A stretch of 64,000 nucleotides of DNA from Microvelia longipes (taxonomy: Eukaryota > Arthropoda > Insecta > Hemiptera > Veliidae). A model generated the notes under the pieces. The model did not search any database. It worked only from the letters and a program-made list of their open reading frames with translations, and was not told where the DNA came from. This document shows positions 59,000-64,000 of the stretch, in pieces; positions within the stretch are counted from its first letter, which is position 1, and each line of letters begins with the position of its first letter. Position numbers and translations under genes: made by a program. The DNA is taken from positions 20,670,500-20,734,499 of the forward strand of contig JACMZG010001870.1 of assembly GCA_018340805.1 (NCBI GenBank), written 5' to 3'.

Positions 59000-59165
59000 T
59001 AATTGCCCGATAGATAAAGTTGTAAAGCTCGGTCGTCCTTAGAAAGTAAATACTTTGGTTTAATTCCCAGCGGTCACCCCTCCAGGCACTGGCCACGCTC
59101 GATGCTGCTTAACTTTTATGATCCAACAAAAATCATAGATATACTTGTCATCTTTTGTTTGCAAC
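59000..59165 (-). repeat. 5S-R fragment, copy 14, with the best-kept 5S-like segment
   Basis: The minus strand of 59064-59115 reads GTTAAGCAGCATCGAGCGTG, then GCCAGTGCCTGG, then GGGTGACCGCTGGGAAT. Both the A-box and box C parts of 5S rRNA are clear. A terminal fragment of the same family lies at 59425-59490 on the plus strand. Confidence 0.75.
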
Positions 59166-59901
59166 TGAGATTGGTTAGAGTTCATATGTGACATGACTCC
59201 CATCTAAACTGCACTACGAATTTAGATGGGATCTAAACCAAAACAAGAGACTTTTAAAGCGATTTTACAATTTTTTCGCATTGGAATAAAACATGACAGA
59301 GGAAAACTCAGCGTGTAAACGCAGTAAATATAGCTATGATGTATATATTATCAGAGATAAAACCATTATTTTCACCTAATTGTAAATGTAGAGAAAACAT
59401 ATATAACATTGATGGTCTTGGGACAAATAAAACGAGCGAACTTGTGAGAATCAGTTCCGAGGAGCCTCATACCAGATTCTTTTTAACATAGACAGAAGTA
59501 GTTGTTAAACTAAAATGCATACTGTATACATGTTACGTCACATAAAATGATAAAGTTACGTATAACACGGAATAAGTTAACAGTATCAAAAACAACGTAA
59601 CTTTATGTATAAAATAATACATATTCATCAAGTTTATTTAGCAAATATGCAGATATCCAACAAACAAGTTATATCTACTAGCTTCATATGAAAATTGTAC
59701 TAACCAACACTAAGAAAGAAAACAGTACAAGAATATCAAGTTATTAGAATTTAAATTACTTACATACACTTTAATCGTTTACAAAAAATTGGCATTTTCG
59801 GGTTTTTGTTTATAATGTAGTACGATGTTCATAATCTACACAGTGTAAATGGTAAATCTGAAAGATGTCATCAAAATCTCTCAAAATCTTATCGAAATGT
59901 C
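59166..59901. other. AT-rich DNA with a 5S-R end fragment
   Basis: Apart from the 5S-R end-like segment at 59425-59490 (AGTTCCGAGGAGCCTCATAC), nothing is recognised. Confidence 0.45.
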
Positions 59902-60125
59902 AGAGCCCAGGGGTGTTTTGCTAATAAAAAATGTAATGGCTGACCGGACTCAATTTCGGATGGGTGTCCCAGGCAGAACGCACTTTAGGAGTCAAAGGTC
60001 CTGCCTGGGACACCCATCTGATACGAGTCGGCAGAATTGCAGATCCTTGTTCAGGAAGGTATTTACGAAAAATTGAGACCGGTTCCAGCCATTACACTTT
60101 TTATTAACAAAACACCCCTGGGCTC
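59902..60125. mobile_element. 224-bp foldback/MITE-like element
   Basis: The outer arms (AGAGCCCAGGGGTGTTTTG and its complement) and inner arms (GGGTGTCCCAGGCAG and its complement) pair over ~70 bp on each side, with one bulge of ~45 bp on the right. It is followed by a SINE. Open frames across it are by-products of the palindrome. Confidence 0.8.
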
Positions 60126-60171
60126 TTGGTCTAATAAATGAGAGCCGCTCCCGTGTTCGAGATCTCTAAAT

Positions 60172-60378
60172 CGTCGGTTATACTGACCTATGACAACACG
60201 GATTCTAGGGTTCGTATCCCAAGTAACGCTCTTAGTTAATACAAAATTATATTTTAAATAAATTATTGCCAACTTTTAAATACTGTTAAAGCGTTACTGT
60301 TGCCACTACCACATAACGTGAGTCCCTCAGAGTTTATCCTTGATGAGCCGCAAGGCTTTAAACGGGCATTATTATTAC
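60172..60378 (+). mobile_element. tRNA-derived SINE, second copy
   Basis: The head TCGGTTATACTGACC with B-box-like AGGGTTCGTATCCCAAG, and the tail CTTTAAACGGGCATTATTATT, match the copy at 30428-30655. It is more decayed and has a shorter tail. Confidence 0.7.
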
Positions 60379-60445
60379 AACAATATTTATATAATTATGC
60401 GTATAATAACTGTAATTTCTTTAACAAAATAAGAAAAAAATAAGT

Positions 60446-60660
60446 TTTGGCGCGGAGGTCTACAAGCTGTGCTAATGTTCTTTAAAATGTGTGCTTTCAT
60501 TAATCCTTGTTTAAATTTCCGGTACATGCATTATAACCTGAGCAGTAGCGTCGCATTTGATACTAAATCTTAACGATTTAAAAAAAAAAACGCATATCCA
60601 TCCCATAGATTATACAATGCACGCGCAGTATTATTCGCACGCATCTGATGGTTTGTGCTA
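60446..60660. mobile_element. GCG foldback element, decayed copy 3
   Basis: TTTTGGCGCGGAGGTCTAC and CATTATAACCTGAGCAGTA match the arm of the elements at 20396 and 51160. Only the left arm is recognisable. Confidence 0.55.
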
Positions 60661-61555
60661 ATTTTTAGCCAATACTTTCCAGTTGAATGAACTGAACAAT
60701 ATATACATAAACTGTATAGTAATATATAAGCTCATATATCCTAAATAATTTAAGCGTCCTTTGCTAATGCAAATTGACTAAATGGATATTTTATATAAAT
60801 AATGATGTCAGATCTTCGGTGTAAACAAAGAACTTTTACAGTAAACCTACAAGAGTAGGTAAAAAAATAAAAGAAAAACTAAGAGAATACATCTTATAAC
60901 TGAAATACCCATTTATTGTAACCCAATAAAAAAATTAAGACGAAGCAATGACAATGGTGATTAATTACGTCAAATACAATTTAGGCTAATTAATAAATCA
61001 GACAAACAAGTAAAATTATATGAAATAAGAAAAACTCGTGAAAAATTCCTATACAAGAGAAATAAACTACTAAACTAGGTTTAAAGCTAAAAAAGTTCGA
61101 GAGAAATAGGAATTTTCTTAAAATTTCAGACAAAAAGTATTCATTAATCAAACGGTTACAGGGTTGAGTCCCCCCACGCTTTCTAGGCTGTTAATTGTAC
61201 GAAACCAACTGCTACTGGAAATGTTTTTTCGTGTCGTATTTTCTTGTTTTAGTAGTAAATTTAACTTTTGTCAGACGATTTTTCATAAAAATCAATCAAT
61301 CAAAGTCAAAAAATATGACTTTTATAAAAAACCAAGTTATCAAGTCCTTTTTCAACTTTGATTTGATTTATTTTCTATTTTATTTTTTAAAATACAGTTT
61401 CAATTGTATTTTAGTTCATTTTGAAAGAAGTTTATCAAAAAAAGATTGAATACAGTATAAGAAAGGGATTAAAAGATTCAAAGAAATTATAATATATATT
61501 ATAAGGTTATATAATATATATATTACATAAGGTATTATTCTATTATATATAAATA
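60661..61555. other. AT-rich DNA, no gene recognised
   Basis: No supported feature; the hydrophobic short frames at 61164-61449 match nothing known to me. Confidence 0.45.
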
Positions 61556-61556
61556 A

Positions 61557-61608
<52 letters not shown>

Positions 61609-61613
61609 TATAT
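61556..61613. repeat. (AT)n microsatellite
   Basis: TA dinucleotide tract flanked by AAATAAATA and TTATTTATTTAT, which pair with each other. Confidence 0.95.
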
Positions 61614-62509
61614 ACATATATTTATTTATTTATATAAGTAGTACGTAAATATATTCGTTCGCGATGCAAATTAAAAAAAAACCCTTCAATTAGAATCACG
61701 ATTCAAATTTAATCGTTCAACGACAACGATTCAAATCGTTCAAAAACAAACAGTTCTACATTCCACCAAGACTGAATTGCGAATAATCGAACTCCCAAAA
61801 GAGTTCTAAACCCTCTTTTTAGGTTAGGCCTAAACTCTAACCTGGAACCAGGGCCAGCTCTCTTCTTTGGCTTTTGATCTGTTTTAACTTAAACTTCATG
61901 ACCCGTATAAGATGACTATGTCTTAATATTTCATTTGTGGATAGAATATTTTTATTCTTTTATTCATCATTTAAATTTTTTGCTCATAACAAAACTAAAC
62001 ACAAAATCTTAAAGGAAGTTAAGAATAATAGTGTGATAAGGAGACATGATAATATCCTTAAAAACGTGATATGACTAACTGATCAGATAAATATACAGGG
62101 AAACTCCCAGTTATTTATCATACTAGATAGGTTAATACCAATTGCTTTTCCAGAAACGTATAGACCGAACCTTTCGAAAGGCCTACAGATATTTCTTTAT
62201 CGTATTTTCCCTTTAGATATAAATCAGCATTTATATTGTTTAAGATTATTCATACAAGGTAAATTCCGATCAATAAGATAAAACTTCGCTAAAAATGTTT
62301 GAATAAAAGGAGCTATTTCTTTAAATATTTAAACGTAAAATATAAGTATAAAAGTATACCTTACATTATAAATTAATAAAATAATAGGCCTTAACGCCAG
62401 AAGGATGGTACACTACGTAGATGCTGGAGGCCAGTGCTGTTTAAGGACAAGTGAAACGAGTTTTAAAGATACTTTGCAATAATATACACTAGATTATTTT
62501 CATGTATTA
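61614..62509. other. AT-rich DNA, no gene recognised
   Basis: CAAATCGTTCAA-type words repeat at 61690-61750. Nothing else. Confidence 0.45.
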
Positions 62510-62850
62510 GCATAGAGATATATTACTAGAGGGGCCCTATTGGTTGAATTTTGAAACATCGAAAAAGTAACCTGACCACATTCGATTATCATTATCATCA
62601 AATAAACAGAACAAAAAAAAACAGTAAATTATACAGTAGAATGTTTAAAATACAAATCACAACACAAACAATCTGCGGGAAGCTTAAAACAATTGATTAA
62701 TTATAACCATAACTTACTCTTGGAGGAGGTTTCAATGAGGTTACACAGAGCCGCTGAGAGCCCCACTAAAAATGTTTCAGGCCTCTCAAAGTATTAAGAT
62801 AGGCTATGCCCCCTCTAGTATATATCTCTATGTGTATTAGGGACAAGCAA
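62510..62850 (-). repeat. Inverted third copy of the 58.3-kb repeat
   Basis: The reverse complement carries GGGGCTCTCAGCGGCTCTG, TGTAACCTCATTGAAACCTC and TGAATTTTCAACC-like ends as in 58331-58800. It lies about 4 kb away in opposite orientation. Confidence 0.7.
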
Positions 62851-64000
62851 AGCAAGTCCAAACTGATGATAATAAAGTGAGATAAGAAGAGGTAAGAAGA
62901 GATAAGAAGAGATAATATGATTTTTTCATGTCCCAAAAAAGTTTAAGGATTGAAAAAGTCAATGCAGCAAATAAATGTATGTCCTTTTTGCGAATTTTCA
63001 ATTGAACTAACAGATGAGTCACCAGAAGGGCCGTGGAGTTTTAGTAACTACAGAATGTAACCGATGATTTAAATGAATATATATTGATTACAGTCACAGA
63101 TTAAGCACACTAAAATGCAAACACATTGTTATTGTGTATTAAAATATTAAGCTGGTTAAATAAAAAAAATTGAATAATATAATAATAAATTAGCACGCAG
63201 TATAAATTAATATAAAATAAATGTACTTCATGATTCAAAATTTAGTTAAAAATTTTTTTTTTTAATAAAAACTGATAAAATATTTATTAGATAATTATTA
63301 ATTTATTTAATTACTTAATGTATAACAAATTAGTTATAAATTATATTTTGGTATCTTATAATTTATTTTACATTTATAATTTAATAATTAAAAGTGCTCT
63401 TCTTTCCTTCGTTTAATTTTTAAAATAATACTGAGTCCAAAAAAAAATCTTAAAAAAGTTTCAGCAAGTAAAAGAACTTAGCAGTTGAAAAGATTTTTTC
63501 TAAAAGCTTAGATTTTTATCTTTTGAAAATGAATTTATTAAAGTTATAATTACGAGTTATTGTTTTCTTCTTTAGCTCTTAACCCCATTCCTATTTTGCT
63601 TTCAGTTAGCTTTTAAAAATTTAGTAATTTTTCTTTGTTTCTGACGAGAGTTTGTTTCCTTCAAATAATTTTTAAGATATAATGTAACTCATAGATAGGA
63701 GACAATGTTGGATATACAGGATTTATTGTTTCTTATCCACTTTTTCAACGATCTTTCACCTTAGGTCTCTCCGCTGTTCAAATTAGCTGTTATGGACCTT
63801 TTTTGTTTTAACACAGAAGTTGAGTTGTATTGGGGCTTCAACAGATCAGAATATTATGCCAGAAAACAACATAAGACTTTTGTCTCATAAAAATTGATCT
63901 TTGTTATGATTTTGGCATGCATTTTTTTTTTAAGAATTGCTATTTATTTTTGAAAAAATATAATAGATCAATTACTCTTTGCCTTAGTTAAGCTAACAAT
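62851..64000. other. AT-rich DNA, no gene recognised
   Basis: A short GATAAGAAGA tandem run lies at 62875-62915. The rest shows nothing recognisable. Confidence 0.5.

Noticed and set aside
62395..62470. Another 5S-like segment (GGATGGTACACTACG, GGCCAGTGCTG)
   Set aside because: Only scattered words match and their order is wrong; probably chance or a very old fragment.

Overview
The window looks like non-coding, AT-rich DNA from an animal genome. It has no operons, no dense long open reading frames, many (AT)n microsatellites and many decayed transposable elements. The retroelement remains are two non-LTR reverse-transcriptase tails with 13-bp target-site duplications, two Penelope-like fragments (one with a GIY-YIG endonuclease) and tRNA-derived SINEs. 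These fit a metazoan, and an arthropod or other invertebrate is my best guess, but the sequence does not settle the taxon. I see no complete host gene. One short segment (49010-49169) looks like a real spliced exon: a 3' splice site, an in-frame stop, a start codon, 40 good codons and a consensus 5' splice site.

Layout. 1-9.2 kb: three full or partial copies of a dispersed repeat (called 5S-R here), two of them split by non-LTR insertions, plus a minus-strand copy. 9.2-19.4 kb: mostly unrecognised AT-rich DNA with hairpins and diverged 5S-R copies. 19.7-22.2 kb: a 34-40 bp tandem array, a ~710 bp foldback element with tRNA-like box motifs, a 147-bp tandem unit and a long (AT)n tract. 23.2-31.1 kb: a SINE-like insert, a cluster of three repeats carrying hammerhead-ribozyme cores, a Penelope-like remnant inserted into a 147-bp-unit array, and a second SINE. 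31.4-42.3 kb: more 5S-R copies, a 59-bp tandem array, a 58-bp near-perfect hairpin and a 1771-bp foldback element with a 6-bp target duplication. 45.2-47.1 kb: a MITE-like element and a short Penelope-like element with inverted terminal arms and a 13-bp target duplication. 49.0-51.6 kb: the candidate exon, 5S-R pieces and a second foldback copy. 52.6-56.5 kb: two satellite arrays. 58.2-62.9 kb: a repeat family in direct and inverted copies, a small foldback, a SINE and (AT)n.

Two points stand out. First, the 5S-R family carries a segment that closely resembles the internal promoter part of 5S rRNA, and many copies also carry AP-1-like (TGAGTCA) and CRE-like (TGACGTCA) sites about 15-20 bp apart. 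Second, the repeats at 26.6-27.4 kb contain all conserved core elements of a hammerhead ribozyme in the stem-III-open arrangement, with a self-complementary six-base helix I. Two are in direct repeat with cleavage sites 316 nt apart, as expected for a small circular-RNA retroelement (retrozyme-like). The Penelope-like fragments nearby carry their own hammerhead-like cores and are the kind of element proposed to mobilise such RNAs.
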